A stretch of DNA of 64,000 bases from an uncultured Pelagibacteraceae bacterium (GCA_902597865.1 CACJZL010000002.1:44841-108840), one strand, 5' to 3'; shown: positions 28,945 to 38,824, counted from the stretch's first letter. The notes: generated from the sequence alone by a model not told the origin. Program-made: numbers and translations.

Positions 28945-29135
28945 TGAAGAAAAATGAAATAAAGAAATTTACTAAGGATCAAGCATTAAAAAATTTAGAT
29001 AAACTAAAAAAAGATTTGTTTAATTTGAGATTCCAAAAAACAAACGGACAACTTACAAATCCATCAAAGATATCTCAAACTAAAAAAGACATTTCAAGAA
29101 TGAAAACACTAATTGGAAGGAAAAAAAGTGCCTAA
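28944..29135 (+). CDS. rpmC: 50S ribosomal protein L29
   Basis: A 63-residue two-helix protein. LKKDLFNLRFQKTNGQLTNPSKI (about residues 21-43) is the L29 signature. L29 sits beside L23 at the tunnel exit. Its last eight bases overlap the GTG start of rpsQ. The position between rplP and rpsQ confirms identity. Confidence 0.94.
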   Translation: MKKNEIKKFTKDQALKNLDKLKKDLFNLRFQKTNGQLTNPSKISQTKKDISRMKTLIGRKKSA

Positions 29136-29364
29136 AAAAATATTAAATGGAATTGTGGTGAGCGATAAACCAAATAAGACAATAACAGTTATGGTTGAAA
29201 GAAAATATCAACACCCTACTTTAAAAAAAGTAGTAAAAGTAAGAAAAAAATTTAGTGCACATGATGAAAATAATAAATTTAAAAACGGAGATAAGGTGAA
29301 GATAATTGAATGTAGACCTTACTCAAAAACAAAAAAATTTGAAGTACTGGGAGACAATAAATGA
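29128..29364 (+). CDS. rpsQ: 30S ribosomal protein S17
   Basis: A 78-residue OB-fold protein of normal S17 length, containing [19 protein letters not shown] and a C-terminal [17 protein letters not shown]. The start is a GTG at 29128 with a good GGAAGG ribosome-binding site seven bases upstream. A TTG at 29113 would add five residues but destroys this spacing. The start codon overlaps rpmC, and the end overlaps rplN by 4 bp. Confidence 0.93.
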   Translation: MPKKILNGIVVSDKPNKTITVMVERKYQHPTLKKVVKVRKKFSAHDENNKFKNGDKVKIIECRPYSKTKKFEVLGDNK

Positions 29365-29729
29365 TACAGGTACAAACTGAATTATTTGTAGCAGATAATA
29401 CAGGTGCGAAAAAAATAGAGTGTATAAAAGTGCTTGGAGGCTCAAAAAGAAGATACGCGAGTATTGGTGACACAATTGTTGTTGCTGTAAAGGAAGCTAT
29501 CCCTAAGGGCAAAGTTAAAAAAGGTTCAGTTCATAAAGCTGTAGTTGTTAGGGTTAAAAAAGGAATTCACAGAGACGATGGATCAAAAGTTAGATTCGAT
29601 AATAATGCAGCTGTTTTGACAGATGACAAAGGTGAACCTATTGGTACTAGAATTTTTGGACCTGTTACTAGAGAATTAAGAAGTAGAGGACAAATGAAAA
29701 TAATATCATTAGCTCCGGAGGTAATATAA
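29361..29729 (+). CDS. rplN: 50S ribosomal protein L14
   Basis: A 122-residue L14 with the near-universal start [18 protein letters not shown], then [15 protein letters not shown] and the C-terminal [13 protein letters not shown]. It bridges the two subunits. The ATG lies in the rpsQ stop (ATGA), and the stop touches rplX without a gap. Confidence 0.97.
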   Translation: MIQVQTELFVADNTGAKKIECIKVLGGSKRRYASIGDTIVVAVKEAIPKGKVKKGSVHKAVVVRVKKGIHRDDGSKVRFDNNAAVLTDDKGEPIGTRIFGPVTRELRSRGQMKIISLAPEVI

Positions 29730-29972
29730 ATGATCAAGAAAGGCTCAAATGTCAAAGTACTTGTTGGAAAAGATAAAAACAAAACAGGTGAGATTATAGA
29801 ATTAGATAGAAAGAGGAATAGAGCAAAGATTAAAGGAATAAACATGATAAAAAAACATCTTAAAACTACAAAAGAAAGAAAAGGTGGAATAGTAGATAAA
29901 GAAAATTTTGTTCATTTATCAAATCTCAAATTGGATCAAAAACAAGATAAAAAAAAGGCAGTTAAAAAATGA
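29730..29972 (+). CDS. rplX: 50S ribosomal protein L24
   Basis: L24 with an N-terminal KOW motif ([20 protein letters not shown], residues 3-22). At 80 residues it is clearly shorter than the roughly 104 residues of E. coli L24, having lost much of the C-terminal part. It has a lysine-rich end. The ATG has one of the few strong ribosome-binding sites of the block (GGAGGT, 29717-29722). Confidence 0.93.
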   Translation: MIKKGSNVKVLVGKDKNKTGEIIELDRKRNRAKIKGINMIKKHLKTTKERKGGIVDKENFVHLSNLKLDQKQDKKKAVKK

Positions 29973-30523
29973 TACCAAGATTAAAAACATTGTATCACAA
30001 GGAAATTAAAACCACGCTTAAAGAAAAATATGGTTTTAAAAATCTTAACATGGCACCAAAATTTGAAAAGGTTGTTTTGAATATGGGTCTAGGAATAGAC
30101 GGAAACGACTCAAAAATATTTAAATCTTGCGAAGAGGATTTAGCCAAAATTGCAGGGCAAAAACCAGTTTCAACAAAATTTAAAAAATCCATTTCAAATT
30201 TTAAGACACGTAAAGATACGAAAGCAGGACTGAAGGTTACTTTACGAAAAAATAAAATGTATGAATTTATAGATAGACTTGTAAACATTGCGCTTCCAAG
30301 AATAAAAGATTTTAGAGGACTTTCCTCAAAAGGTTTCGATAAGTTTGGTAATTTCACCTTTGGTGTAAAGGAGCATATAATATTTCCTGAGGTAAATTTT
30401 GATAAGGTAGATAAAATAAGAGGTCTAGATATTACAATAGTAATAAATTCAAACTCAAAAGAACATAGCTTAGAATTATTAAAGAAATTTAATTTTCCAT
30501 TTAGAGAAGAAAGGAGCAACTAA
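29969..30523 (+). CDS. rplE: 50S ribosomal protein L5
   Basis: A 184-residue L5. Recognisable segments are [13 protein letters not shown] (about residues 30-42), [25 protein letters not shown] and [12 protein letters not shown]. It binds 5S rRNA and forms the subunit bridge to S13. It overlaps rplX by 4 bp and rpsN by one base. Confidence 0.96.
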   Translation: MIPRLKTLYHKEIKTTLKEKYGFKNLNMAPKFEKVVLNMGLGIDGNDSKIFKSCEEDLAKIAGQKPVSTKFKKSISNFKTRKDTKAGLKVTLRKNKMYEFIDRLVNIALPRIKDFRGLSSKGFDKFGNFTFGVKEHIIFPEVNFDKVDKIRGLDITIVINSNSKEHSLELLKKFNFPFREERSN

Positions 30524-30828
30524 TGGCTAAACTCAGTTCAATAAATAAGAATAATAGGAGAAGAAAGTTATCAGATAGATTTTATGCAAAAAGAAAAAAA
30601 CTAAAAATAATTATAATGAACAAAAAATTACCTCTAGAGGAAAGGTTTAAAGCTCAACAAAAATTGTCAAAATTACCAAGAAATTCGGCGAAGACTAGAG
30701 TAAGAAATAGATGTGAAATTACAGGTAGACCGCACGGTGTTTACAGAAAATTAAGAATATCAAGAATAGCTCTTAGACAATTGGGTCTACAGGGTAAAAT
30801 TCCTGGTATGATAAAATCAAGTTGGTAG
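30523..30828 (+). CDS. rpsN: 30S ribosomal protein S14 (zinc-free long form)
   Basis: A 101-residue S14 with the C-terminal signature [26 protein letters not shown] (about residues 63-88). It is the long form without the CxxC pairs of the zinc-binding type (only one Cys in the region), so it does not depend on zinc. It assembles into the 30S head beside S3 and S10. A 13-bp gap separates it from rpsH. Confidence 0.96.
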   Translation: MAKLSSINKNNRRRKLSDRFYAKRKKLKIIIMNKKLPLEERFKAQQKLSKLPRNSAKTRVRNRCEITGRPHGVYRKLRISRIALRQLGLQGKIPGMIKSSW

Positions 30829-30841
30829 AAAGGAAAATTAT

Positions 30842-31237
30842 ATGAGTTTAACAGATCCAATAGGAGATATGCTAGCGAGAATAAAAAACTCGCAATTAAG
30901 AAATCATAAAAAAGTAGAAATGCCCTCCTCAAATTTTAAGATGAAGATTGCAGATGTTTTAAAAAATGAAGGTTATATAAACGGGTTTAATGTTGATAAA
31001 AACGATAACAAACAAGTTTTAATTATTGATTTAAAGTATAATTCTGGATCTCCAGTTATAAGTGTAATTGAGAGAGTATCAAAACCGGGTAGAAGAGTTT
31101 TTTCTAGTGCTCAAAGTTTACCAAAAATAAATAACGGACTAGGAATTGCAATTATATCTACGCCAAAAGGTGTTATGACAGATATAGATGCAAGAAAACA
31201 AAAAGTTGGTGGAGAAATAATTTGTAAGGTATTTTAA
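30842..31237 (+). CDS. rpsH: 30S ribosomal protein S8
   Basis: A 131-residue S8 starting MSLTDPIGDMLARIKN and ending with the GLGIAIISTPKGVMTD and GGEIICKVF region. In E. coli S8 represses the spc operon by binding mRNA around rplE; no comparable structure was tested here. A short AGAAAGGA ribosome-binding site precedes the ATG. Confidence 0.97.
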   Translation: MSLTDPIGDMLARIKNSQLRNHKKVEMPSSNFKMKIADVLKNEGYINGFNVDKNDNKQVLIIDLKYNSGSPVISVIERVSKPGRRVFSSAQSLPKINNGLGIAIISTPKGVMTDIDARKQKVGGEIICKVF

Positions 31238-31776
31238 TGTCTAAAATAGGTAAAATAAGTATTAATATTCCAGAGAAGGTCAAAGTTGCTTTAGCAGGAT
31301 CGGATATCAATATAGAGGGTCCTCTGGGTAAACAAAAGTTAAAAATTAATTTAGAGATGTTCGATTTTAAAATTGATGATGGTAAAAACGTTTCAATAAA
31401 ACCAAAGAAACTAGACGATCATACAAAAAGATTATGGGGAATGAATAGAAGTTTAATTAATAATGCAATTATAGGCACTAGTAAGGGTTTTGAAAAAGTA
31501 CTTGAGCTAAGTGGAGTAGGTTACAGAGCAGCATTAAAAGGAAAACAATTAAATCTTCAACTAGGTTTTAGTCATGATATTAATTTTGATATTCCCGAAG
31601 ATGTAAAAATTTTGGTTGAAAAACAAACAACTATTAAAATATCAGGTGTTGATAAACAAAAAGTTGGCATGATTGCATCAAAAATTAAATCTTTTAGACC
31701 ACCTGAACCCTACAAAGGAAAAGGAATTAAAGAAAAAGGTCAATATATCTTAAGAAAAGAGGGTAAAAAGAAATAA
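31237..31776 (+). CDS. rplF: 50S ribosomal protein L6
   Basis: A 179-residue L6 made of the usual two tandem alpha/beta domains. The C-terminal signature [23 protein letters not shown] (from about residue 155) binds 23S rRNA near the sarcin-ricin loop. It overlaps both neighbours by one base (TAATG junctions). Confidence 0.97.
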   Translation: MSKIGKISINIPEKVKVALAGSDINIEGPLGKQKLKINLEMFDFKIDDGKNVSIKPKKLDDHTKRLWGMNRSLINNAIIGTSKGFEKVLELSGVGYRAALKGKQLNLQLGFSHDINFDIPEDVKILVEKQTTIKISGVDKQKVGMIASKIKSFRPPEPYKGKGIKEKGQYILRKEGKKK

Positions 31777-32129
31777 TGAAATTAAGCACGTTACAAAGAA
31801 AAAAATTTAGAGTGAGAAATAAGCTTAAAAATAATTCTAAAAATGATCGTTATAGATTAAGCGTATCTAGAAGTTTAAAAAACATTTCGGCTCAAATCAT
31901 AGATGATGCAAATAGTAAAACTATCCTTTCAGCTTCATCTAATGAAAAGGGCATGAAATCTGGAAAAACAAACAAAACAGAGCTCTCAAAAATAGTTGCC
32001 GAAAAACTAGCTAAAAAAGCTGGAGAAAAAAATATTAAGAAAATTTATTTTGATAGAGGGCAATTTAAGTACCACGGAAGAGTAAAGATTTTTGCTGAAA
32101 CATTAAGAAAAAACGGAATGGAATTTTAA
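31776..32129 (+). CDS. rplR: 50S ribosomal protein L18
   Basis: A 117-residue L18 with [20 protein letters not shown] (about residues 26-45) and the C-terminal [23 protein letters not shown]. It binds 5S rRNA together with L5. It lies between rplF and rpsE as in the canonical spc operon. Confidence 0.96.
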   Translation: MKLSTLQRKKFRVRNKLKNNSKNDRYRLSVSRSLKNISAQIIDDANSKTILSASSNEKGMKSGKTNKTELSKIVAEKLAKKAGEKNIKKIYFDRGQFKYHGRVKIFAETLRKNGMEF

Positions 32130-32130
32130 T

Positions 32131-32631
32131 ATGTCAAAAGAAAATGAATTTATAGAAAAACTTGTTCACGTAAACAGAATTACAAAAGTTGTTAAGGGTG
32201 GTAGAAGATTTGGTTTTTCTGCATTAGTCGTCGTTGGAAATCAAAGTGGAAAAATTGGTATTGCGCATGCAAAATCTAAACAAGTTCCAGATGCTATAAA
32301 AAAAGCTAATGAAATGGCTAGAAGAAATCTAATTCAAATACCCTTAAGAGAGGGAAGAACTATTCATCATGATGTTTCTGGTAAAGACGGCGCTGGAAAA
32401 ATCAAAATGAGAGCAGCACCTAAAGGAACAGGTATTATTGCTGGTGGACCTGTTAGAGCTGTATGTGAAGTATTAGGTATAAAAGACATTGTTGCTAAAT
32501 CACTAGGAACTGCAAATCCCCACAATGTTATTAGAGCATGTCTTAAAGCTTTAAAAAAACAAAATTCTCCAAAACAAATATCAATTATAAGAAATAAGAA
32601 AATTTCAGAAATCATAGAAAAAAGAGGATAA
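32131..32631 (+). CDS. rpsE: 30S ribosomal protein S5
   Basis: A 166-residue S5 with an N-terminal double-stranded RNA-binding-like domain ([19 protein letters not shown], about residues 14-32) and a C-terminal domain with [22 protein letters not shown]. It is involved in decoding accuracy and mRNA unwinding. It is followed after two bases by rplO: the rpmD (L30) gene that normally lies here is absent. Confidence 0.97.
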   Translation: MSKENEFIEKLVHVNRITKVVKGGRRFGFSALVVVGNQSGKIGIAHAKSKQVPDAIKKANEMARRNLIQIPLREGRTIHHDVSGKDGAGKIKMRAAPKGTGIIAGGPVRAVCEVLGIKDIVAKSLGTANPHNVIRACLKALKKQNSPKQISIIRNKKISEIIEKRG

Positions 32632-32633
32632 CG

Positions 32634-33086
32634 ATGCTTAATGGTTTAACTAAATTGAAAACTAAAAAAATCAGAGTTGGAAGAGGTATTGGATCTGGAA
32701 AAGGCAAAACTTCTGGAAGAGGTGTTAAAGGACAAAAATCAAGATCTGGTGTTGCAATTAAAAGTTTTGAAGGTGGCCAAATGCCTTTGTATAGAAGATT
32801 ACCTAAAAGAGGTTTTAATTCAATCAATAAAAATAAAATAGGGAAATTAAACTTAGGTGATTTACAACTGTTTATAGAGTCAAAAAGAATAAAATCATCT
32901 GAAAAAATAGATATAAAATATTTACATAGTTCTAAAATTTTAAAAAAAAAGTATGAAAAAATAAAAATACTTGGTCAGGGTGAAATCAAAGATAAGTTAA
33001 ATTTAGAAGTTCATTATTTATCTAATTCAGCAAAAGAAAAACTTTCAAAAAACGGCTCAACAATCAAAATTTTAGAGAGCAAATAA
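32634..33086 (+). CDS. rplO: 50S ribosomal protein L15
   Basis: A 150-residue L15 with a glycine/arginine-rich N-terminal extension ([24 protein letters not shown]) and [16 protein letters not shown] (about residues 45-60). A diverged but complete C-terminal domain follows. It sits directly before secY, nine bases away, in the usual order. Confidence 0.96.
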   Translation: MLNGLTKLKTKKIRVGRGIGSGKGKTSGRGVKGQKSRSGVAIKSFEGGQMPLYRRLPKRGFNSINKNKIGKLNLGDLQLFIESKRIKSSEKIDIKYLHSSKILKKKYEKIKILGQGEIKDKLNLEVHYLSNSAKEKLSKNGSTIKILESK

Positions 33087-33095
33087 AAAAATCAT

Positions 33096-34376
33096 ATGAG
33101 TACAATGACACAAAATAACGATTTAAGAAATCGTATAATTTTTACTATATTAATTCTAGCAGTTTACAGATTTGGAACATTTGTTCCTTTACCCGGTATA
33201 GACCCTGATCAACTGAAGATTATGATGGAAGGAAATCAAAAAGGCCTACTTGGCATGTTTAATGTTTTTGCAGGTGGTGCTGTAAGTCGTATGGCGATAT
33301 TTGCTTTAGGAATAATGCCTTACATCTCATCTTCTATTATAGTTCAGTTACTTACGGGAGTTTCTGATTATTTTAAAAATTTAAAAAGTCAGGGTACAAT
33401 TGGAAGACAAAAAATTACACAAATTACAAGATATGGAACAGTTCTTTTAGCAACTATTCAGGGATATGGCTTGTCAGTTGGACTTGAGTCATCAGAAAAT
33501 TTAGTCATTAATCCAGGTATATTTTTTAAAGTTACTACCGTGACGACTATTGTAGCTGGTACTATTTTTTTAATGTGGCTTGGAGAACAAATTACTCAAA
33601 GAGGAATTGGTAATGGAATTTCACTAATTATCTTTTCTGGTATTGTTGCCGAAATACCTAGAGCATTAGTTACTACATTCGAGTTAGGTAGAACAGGTGC
33701 CATATCATCAACTATGATAATTTTTATCTTCATTCTACTGGTAGCTACAATTATGTTTATCGTCTTTATGGAAAGAGCTTTAAGAAAAATATTGATAAAT
33801 TATCCAAAAAGACAAATGGGTAATAAGATGTATGGAGGAGACTCTTCTCATTTACCTTTAAAAATAAATACAGCAGGTGTAATACCGGCTATTTTCGCTT
33901 CAGCTTTGCTACTGTTACCTGCTACACTTACAAACTTTAACATTAGTGAAAGTGATAACGTGTCTTCTTTCTTATCTTTCTTTTCACAAGGTCAACCTTT
34001 GTACATGATTTTATATGCCTCAGGAATTATCTTTTTCACTTTCTTTTACACTTCTATTGTATTCAATCCAGATGAAACAGCTGAGAATTTAAGAAAATAT
34101 GGTGGCTTTGTACCAGGGATAAGACCAGGTGAAAGCACTGCAAGATATATAGAGGAAATTTTGACAAGGCTCACAACTATTGGAGCGTTATATCTAACGT
34201 TAGTTTGTTTAATGCCAGAATTTTTAATAGCAAACTATCCTATACCTTTCTATTTAGGCGGCGCTTCAGTCTTAATTGTCGTAGTCGTAGCAATTGATAC
34301 TGTAACCCAAATTCAGACTAGATTAATGAGTGCCCAGTACGAACAACTTATTAAAAAAACCAAATTTGGAAGATAG
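33096..34376 (+). CDS. secY: Preprotein translocase subunit SecY
   Basis: A 426-residue polytopic membrane protein with ten predicted transmembrane helices. The opening YRFGTFVPLPGID, the plug and helix 2 region (GGAVSRMAIFALGIMPYISSSI, about residues 58-79) and the late cytoplasmic loop FVPGIRPGEST are typical of bacterial SecY. With SecE it forms the protein-conducting channel. It is followed by adk after two bases; the rpmJ gene often found after secY is not present. Confidence 0.97.
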   Translation: MSTMTQNNDLRNRIIFTILILAVYRFGTFVPLPGIDPDQLKIMMEGNQKGLLGMFNVFAGGAVSRMAIFALGIMPYISSSIIVQLLTGVSDYFKNLKSQGTIGRQKITQITRYGTVLLATIQGYGLSVGLESSENLVINPGIFFKVTTVTTIVAGTIFLMWLGEQITQRGIGNGISLIIFSGIVAEIPRALVTTFELGRTGAISSTMIIFIFILLVATIMFIVFMERALRKILINYPKRQMGNKMYGGDSSHLPLKINTAGVIPAIFASALLLLPATLTNFNISESDNVSSFLSFFSQGQPLYMILYASGIIFFTFFYTSIVFNPDETAENLRKYGGFVPGIRPGESTARYIEEILTRLTTIGALYLTLVCLMPEFLIANYPIPFYLGGASVLIVVVVAIDTVTQIQTRLMSAQYEQLIKKTKFGR

Positions 34377-34378
34377 TA

Positions 34379-34942
34379 GTGAATATAATTTTATTTGGTC
34401 CTCCAGGCGCAGGTAAAGGTACTCAAGCAAAATTTCTCGTCCAAATATTAAATAATTTTCAAGTTTCAACAGGAGATATGTTGAGGGATGAAATCAAAAA
34501 AGATACTGAAATTGGTAAGAAAATTATAAATTATATGAATGAAGGAAAATTTGTTAGTGATGAAATTGTTAACAGCCTTATGAAAAAGGTAATTTTTGAT
34601 AGCTCAAAAAAAGGAAAATTAATTTTTGATGGTTATCCTAGAACTATAGAACAAGCAAAAAATTTAGATTTATTATTGACAGAGTCTAAACAACAAATTG
34701 ATTTTATTTTCTTTTTAAACGTGAATAAAGAAACCATAATAAAAAGAATTGAAAAAAGGAAAGTTGAAGAAAAAAGAGGGGATGATGATCTAGATACAAT
34801 TCTTAAAAGATATGACACTTATTTAAAAACTACCTCACCAGTATTAGATTATTATTCATCTAAACAAAACTTTTATAAGCTTGATGGAAACCTGGAAATT
34901 GATCAAATAAACAAGCAAATCAAGGGCTTTTTAAACTTATAA
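34379..34942 (+). CDS. adk: Adenylate kinase (short-LID form)
   Basis: A 187-residue adenylate kinase interconverting ATP+AMP and 2 ADP. The P-loop GPPGAGKGT lies at residues 7-15, the AMP-binding STGDMLR near 30-36 and FDGYPRT near 82-88. The LID is the short type: the segment around residue 125 is EKRGDDDLDTI with no zinc-binding insertion, so the protein is shorter than the 214-residue E. coli enzyme. The start is GTG at 34379, two bases after the secY stop. Confidence 0.95.
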   Translation: MNIILFGPPGAGKGTQAKFLVQILNNFQVSTGDMLRDEIKKDTEIGKKIINYMNEGKFVSDEIVNSLMKKVIFDSSKKGKLIFDGYPRTIEQAKNLDLLLTESKQQIDFIFFLNVNKETIIKRIEKRKVEEKRGDDDLDTILKRYDTYLKTTSPVLDYYSSKQNFYKLDGNLEIDQINKQIKGFLNL

Positions 34943-34946
34943 AAAG

Positions 34947-34974
34947 TTGACTTTAAATTTTCATCTTATATAAA
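34947..34974 (+). promoter_or_regulatory. rpsM: Predicted promoter of rpsM-rpsK-rpoA-rplQ operon
   Basis: TTGACT (34947-34952, five of six consensus matches) and TATAAA (34969-34974, five of six) are separated by 16 bp. They occupy the 54-bp adk-rpsM gap, the largest gap between rpsL and rplQ. Predicted initiation near 34981 leaves a leader of about 16 nt. Confidence 0.65.
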
Positions 34975-34996
34975 AGGCTAAATTTTATCTCAAATT

Positions 34997-35380
34997 ATGG
35001 CTCGAATTGCAGGTGTAAATATCCCACAGAATAAAATCGTCCAAATAGGACTTACATATATTTATGGTATCGGGGATAAGTTTTCTAAACAAATCTGTAA
35101 GGAATTAGAAATACCAAAATCAAAAAGAGTGAATGAACTAACTGACGACCAAATTCTAAAAATTAGAGAATATATCGACCAGCATTTTTCAGTTGAGGGA
35201 GATTTAAGAAGAGAAAATTCAATGAGCATAAAAAGATTAATTGATCTTGCTTGCTACAGAGGTTTTCGACATAAAAAAAAATTACCTGTAAGAGGTCAAA
35301 GAACTAGATGTAATGCGAGAACAAGAAAAGGTAAGGCAATTGCTATTGCAGGTAAAAAATTAACACCATTAAAGAAATAG
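34997..35380 (+). CDS. rpsM: 30S ribosomal protein S13
   Basis: A 127-residue S13 starting [13 protein letters not shown]. It carries the helix-two-turn-helix [13 protein letters not shown] and the basic C-terminal tail ([27 protein letters not shown], from about residue 87) that touches tRNA in the A and P sites. It is the first gene after the predicted internal promoter. Confidence 0.97.
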   Translation: MARIAGVNIPQNKIVQIGLTYIYGIGDKFSKQICKELEIPKSKRVNELTDDQILKIREYIDQHFSVEGDLRRENSMSIKRLIDLACYRGFRHKKKLPVRGQRTRCNARTRKGKAIAIAGKKLTPLKK

Positions 35381-35386
35381 TTTAAA

Positions 35387-35833
35387 ATGGCTGATAAGAA
35401 AAAAGTAGAAAAAAAAGTTGACGAGAAAGCAGATGTAAAATCAGTAAAAAAAAGTTCTTATTCTAAAAAGAAAAAAGTTAAAAAGAATATTGTAAATGGT
35501 ATAGCTTATGTTCAGTCAACGTTTAATAATACAATTGTATCAATAGCTGATACCCAAGGTAACGTTGTATCCTGGGCATCTGCCGGACAAAAAGGTTTTA
35601 AAGGTTCTAGAAAGTCAACACCCTATGCAGCACAAATAGCAGCTGATTCAGCTGCATCAAAAGCCTTAGAATATGGTATGAAAACTTTAACTGTTGAAAT
35701 CAAAGGACCAGGTTCAGGAAGAGAAACTGCTTTGCGTGCATTACAAGCAAGAGGTTTTAAAATTTTATCTATCAAAGATACTACACCGATGCCTCATAAC
35801 GGAACAAGACCACCAAAAAAAAGGAGAGTTTAA
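35387..35833 (+). CDS. rpsK: 30S ribosomal protein S11
   Basis: S11 with the conserved C-terminus [20 protein letters not shown] followed by [18 protein letters not shown]. At 148 residues it exceeds the usual 129 because of an N-terminal Lys/Asp/Val tail of about 30 residues ([20 protein letters not shown] and on), low in complexity. The S11 core starts around [16 protein letters not shown]11 lies on the platform near the mRNA exit. Confidence 0.96.
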   Translation: MADKKKVEKKVDEKADVKSVKKSSYSKKKKVKKNIVNGIAYVQSTFNNTIVSIADTQGNVVSWASAGQKGFKGSRKSTPYAAQIAADSAASKALEYGMKTLTVEIKGPGSGRETALRALQARGFKILSIKDTTPMPHNGTRPPKKRRV

Positions 35834-36861
35834 TGGAAACTGCTAATGTAAATTTAAAAAATTGGAAATCATTAATTAAACCTGGAAAGTTGGATATTAA
35901 TTTAAATGATGATAAATCATACGCTAAAATTGTAGCTGAACCTCTTGAAAAAGGTTATGGTTTAACTTTAGGTAACTCACTAAGAAGGATTTTATTGTCT
36001 TCAATTAGAGGTACCGCTGTAACAGCAATTCAAATTGATGGAGTGCTTCATGAGTTTACTTCTATTAAAGGAGTAAGAGAAGATGTAACTGATATTGTTC
36101 TTAATGTAAAATCTTTAGCATTAAAAAGTACTTCAGAGGGTCAAAAAAAATTGGTGTTAGATGCAAAAGGGCCAGGAGTAATTAAAGCATCTGATATAAC
36201 AAAAATTAACGAAATAGAAATTTTAAATCCAGACTTGGTAATTTGTAATTTAGATGAAAATACAAATTTCCACATGGAGATGACAATAGGTAACGGAAAA
36301 GGTTATGTTCCTGCAGAACTTAACAAACCAGATGAACCACCTTTAGGTCTTATACCTATTGACTCGCTTTTTAGTCCAGTAAAAAAAGTATCTTATTCTG
36401 TTAGCACAGCTCGTGAGGGAAAAGCTCTGGACTACGACAAATTAATAATGGAAATAGAAACTAACGGTTCTATTTCTGCAGAGGATGCATTAGCGTACTC
36501 AGCTAGAATTTTTCAAGATCAATTAGGAATGTTTGTTAACTTTGATGAACCAAAAGAAGTTACTATAACTGAAAAACCAAGTGAACCAGAGTTTAACAAA
36601 AACTTGCTAAGAAAGGTTGATGAATTGGAGCTTTCTGTAAGATCAATGAACTGTCTTAAAAATGATAATATTATTTATATCGGAGATTTAGTTCAAAAGT
36701 CAGAAGGTGAAATGTTAAGAACTCCAAATTTTGGAAGAAAATCTCTCAATGAAATAAAAGAAGTTTTAAATGGTATGTCATTATATCTAGGTATGGAAAT
36801 ACCTAATTGGCCACCAGACAATATAGCTGAATTATCTAAAAAGTTAGAGGAAAGTATCTAA
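35833..36861 (+). CDS. rpoA: DNA-directed RNA polymerase subunit alpha
   Basis: A 342-residue alpha subunit. The dimerising N-terminal domain begins around residue 20 and shows [17 protein letters not shown] (about 35-51). A linker leads to the C-terminal DNA-binding domain with helix-hairpin-helix features ([16 protein letters not shown] and [12 protein letters not shown], about 260-310). Neighbours rpsK and rplQ are the classic alpha operon; it overlaps rpsK by one base. Confidence 0.98.
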   Translation: METANVNLKNWKSLIKPGKLDINLNDDKSYAKIVAEPLEKGYGLTLGNSLRRILLSSIRGTAVTAIQIDGVLHEFTSIKGVREDVTDIVLNVKSLALKSTSEGQKKLVLDAKGPGVIKASDITKINEIEILNPDLVICNLDENTNFHMEMTIGNGKGYVPAELNKPDEPPLGLIPIDSLFSPVKKVSYSVSTAREGKALDYDKLIMEIETNGSISAEDALAYSARIFQDQLGMFVNFDEPKEVTITEKPSEPEFNKNLLRKVDELELSVRSMNCLKNDNIIYIGDLVQKSEGEMLRTPNFGRKSLNEIKEVLNGMSLYLGMEIPNWPPDNIAELSKKLEESI

Positions 36862-36863
36862 TA

Positions 36864-37304
36864 ATGAGACATAGACTTGGTTATAAAAAACTTAATAGAA
36901 CATCTGAGCATAGAAAAGCTTTAATTAAAAATATGCTTAATAATTTGATTAAATACGAGCAAATAATTACCACATTACCTAAAGCAAAAGTACTAAAGCC
37001 ACAAGCTGATAAAATTATAACTTTAGGCAAAAAAAAAAATCTGCAAAATACGAGGAGATTAGTATCTCAACTCCAAGACAAAACTAATGCAAACAAAGTT
37101 ATAAAAACTTTATCAAAAAGATATGAAAAAAGATCTGGAGGATACACTAGAATTGTAAAAGCTGGATTTAGATATGGTGATAATGCACCATTAGCTGTAA
37201 TAGAATTTGTAGATAGAGACGTTGAAGCAAAAAGAAAATTTAAGAAAAAGAAATCACAAGATAAACCTGCTAAGACAGAGGAAAAAAAATCAGCTACAGC
37301 ATAA
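36864..37304 (+). CDS. rplQ: 50S ribosomal protein L17
   Basis: L17 with MRHRLGYKKLNRTSEHRKALIKNML at the start and a conserved RSGGYTRIVKAGFRYGDNAPLAVIEFVDR stretch (about residues 90-118). The 146-residue length includes a lysine-rich C-terminal tail (KRKFKKKKSQDKPAKTEEKK) absent from the 127-residue E. coli protein. It is the last ribosomal gene of the block, followed after seven bases by the pseudouridine synthase gene. Confidence 0.96.
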   Translation: MRHRLGYKKLNRTSEHRKALIKNMLNNLIKYEQIITTLPKAKVLKPQADKIITLGKKKNLQNTRRLVSQLQDKTNANKVIKTLSKRYEKRSGGYTRIVKAGFRYGDNAPLAVIEFVDRDVEAKRKFKKKKSQDKPAKTEEKKSATA

Positions 37305-37311
37305 TTAGATA

Positions 37312-38229
37312 ATGAATAAGTCCTACATTATTAAGGAAATTTATTCAGGTATGCGTATAGATAGATGGATAAGAAATAACATAGCTTCTCTACCACAATC
37401 ATTAATCGAAAAATCTTTAAGAAAAGGTAGAATTAAAGTGAATATTAAAAAAGTAAATAGTTCCTATAAATTAAAAACAGGAGACAAAATTAAGTTTTTC
37501 AATTTTACTTTTGAAGTTAATAAACACAAGGTATTAAATAAAAAATTTTCTCCATCTTCAAAACTCTTAAAAGTTCATGAGAACAGAATATTAGAAAATA
37601 ATGATGATTTTATAGTAATAGACAAAAGTCCAGGCGTACCGGTTCAAGGTGGAACAAAATCAAAAAAAAACTTAATTGATATACTTGCGTCTAGTGAATT
37701 TTTTAAGGATACAAAGCCCTTTCCAGTTCATAGATTGGATAAGGAAACATCTGGCATAATGATTATTTCTAAAAATCATAATTCAGCAAGATTATTAACA
37801 ACTTTATTTAGACTAAGAAAAATTCATAAAACTTATTTAGCCGTATGTCACGGTCACATAGGTAAAAAAAAAGGTGAATTAAAAAATGAACTTATAACAT
37901 TTGAAAATGATAAAAAGAAAATTGAGAAAGCAATTACTTATTATAAAGTTCTCTCTGAAACAAATTCAACTTCATTTCTTGAGCTCAAACCAGTAACAGG
38001 AAGAAAACATCAGTTAAGAAAACAATTAGCCTTAATAAATAATCCAATTGTTGGAGATAAAAAATATATTCTATCAAATAAAAAAATTAAAAGTGACAAA
38101 GACCTTATGTTACATGCTTATTCTTTGAAATTTTATATAAATAATAAAAAATTCTTTTATAAAGCAAATCCACCTGCTGTGTTCAACAAGTATTTAAATA
38201 AAAAAAAACTTAATATTTTAAATTTTTGA
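37312..38229 (+). CDS. rluC: RluC-type ribosomal large-subunit pseudouridine synthase
   Basis: A 305-residue RluA-family enzyme. An S4-like RNA-binding domain occupies about residues 12-65 (GMRIDRWIRN and LIEKSLRKGRIKVN). The catalytic domain carries HRLDKETSG with the catalytic Asp143, followed by LELKPVTGRKHQLRKQ. It probably modifies 23S rRNA as RluC does; RluD-like or tRNA targets cannot be excluded. It is placed at the end of the alpha operon. Its 3' end overlaps the convergent lipB by 20 bp. Confidence 0.85.
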   Translation: MNKSYIIKEIYSGMRIDRWIRNNIASLPQSLIEKSLRKGRIKVNIKKVNSSYKLKTGDKIKFFNFTFEVNKHKVLNKKFSPSSKLLKVHENRILENNDDFIVIDKSPGVPVQGGTKSKKNLIDILASSEFFKDTKPFPVHRLDKETSGIMIISKNHNSARLLTTLFRLRKIHKTYLAVCHGHIGKKKGELKNELITFENDKKKIEKAITYYKVLSETNSTSFLELKPVTGRKHQLRKQLALINNPIVGDKKYILSNKKIKSDKDLMLHAYSLKFYINNKKFFYKANPPAVFNKYLNKKKLNILNF

Positions 38230-38824
38230 TAAGATTTATTTTAAGTCTATTAATTATTTTATCTTTTGGGATTTTTTTAAAATTATCGATTTTTGAAATA
38301 CCTTTATCTGAAATGCCACAAGGTATAATCTTTTTATAACTATTTAAATTGTTTGAAAGGTTTAATGAAAATCCGTGAAATGCAATCCATTTTTTTACTC
38401 GAAAACCTATTGCTGCAATTTTTTTTTCTTCTTTTTTATCTAAAACCCAAATACCTATATTTTTCCTATCACTGAAAGAGCTTATCTTAAAATCATTTAA
38501 AGTCTCTATAATGGAATTTTCAATAGCTGTTATAAATTTTCTTATGTCTTTTTTTCTTTTAGAGATATCTAAGACAAAGTAGCAAATTAACTGACCTGGG
38601 CCGTGCCATGTTATTTTCCCACCTCTATTAGTTTTAACTATTTTTACACTTTTATCTAAAACATCCTTTTGGTTAAAGTTTACACCACATGTATAAACAG
38701 ACTTGTGTTCTAAAAACCAAATTAATTCTTCATTTCTATTCTGAGAAACTTGATGAACTCTTTCATCGAGATATTCAATAGCTTCTTCATATTTTACTGG
38801 TTTTTTTGATATTTTGATCTCCAT
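38210..38824 (-). CDS. lipB: Octanoyltransferase LipB
   Basis: A 204-residue lipoate-protein ligase B that transfers octanoyl from acyl carrier protein to lipoyl domains. The conserved RGGKITWHGPGQL lies at residues 67-79. The catalytic pair is Lys135 (KKIAAIGFRV) and Cys169 (IIPCGI). The gene lies antisense to the end of the pseudouridine synthase gene, with 20 bp of coding overlap, and is divergent from mgtE with a 67-bp AT-rich gap. Confidence 0.93.
   Translation of the reverse strand: MEIKISKKPVKYEEAIEYLDERVHQVSQNRNEELIWFLEHKSVYTCGVNFNQKDVLDKSVKIVKTNRGGKITWHGPGQLICYFVLDISKRKKDIRKFITAIENSIIETLNDFKISSFSDRKNIGIWVLDKKEEKKIAAIGFRVKKWIAFHGFSLNLSNNLNSYKKIIPCGISDKGISKIDNFKKIPKDKIINRLKINLIKNLKY

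Noticed and set aside
29995..30519. 174-codon antisense reading frame covering rplE
   Set aside because: A mirror of the rplE frame without homology or ribosome-binding site; rplE is certain.
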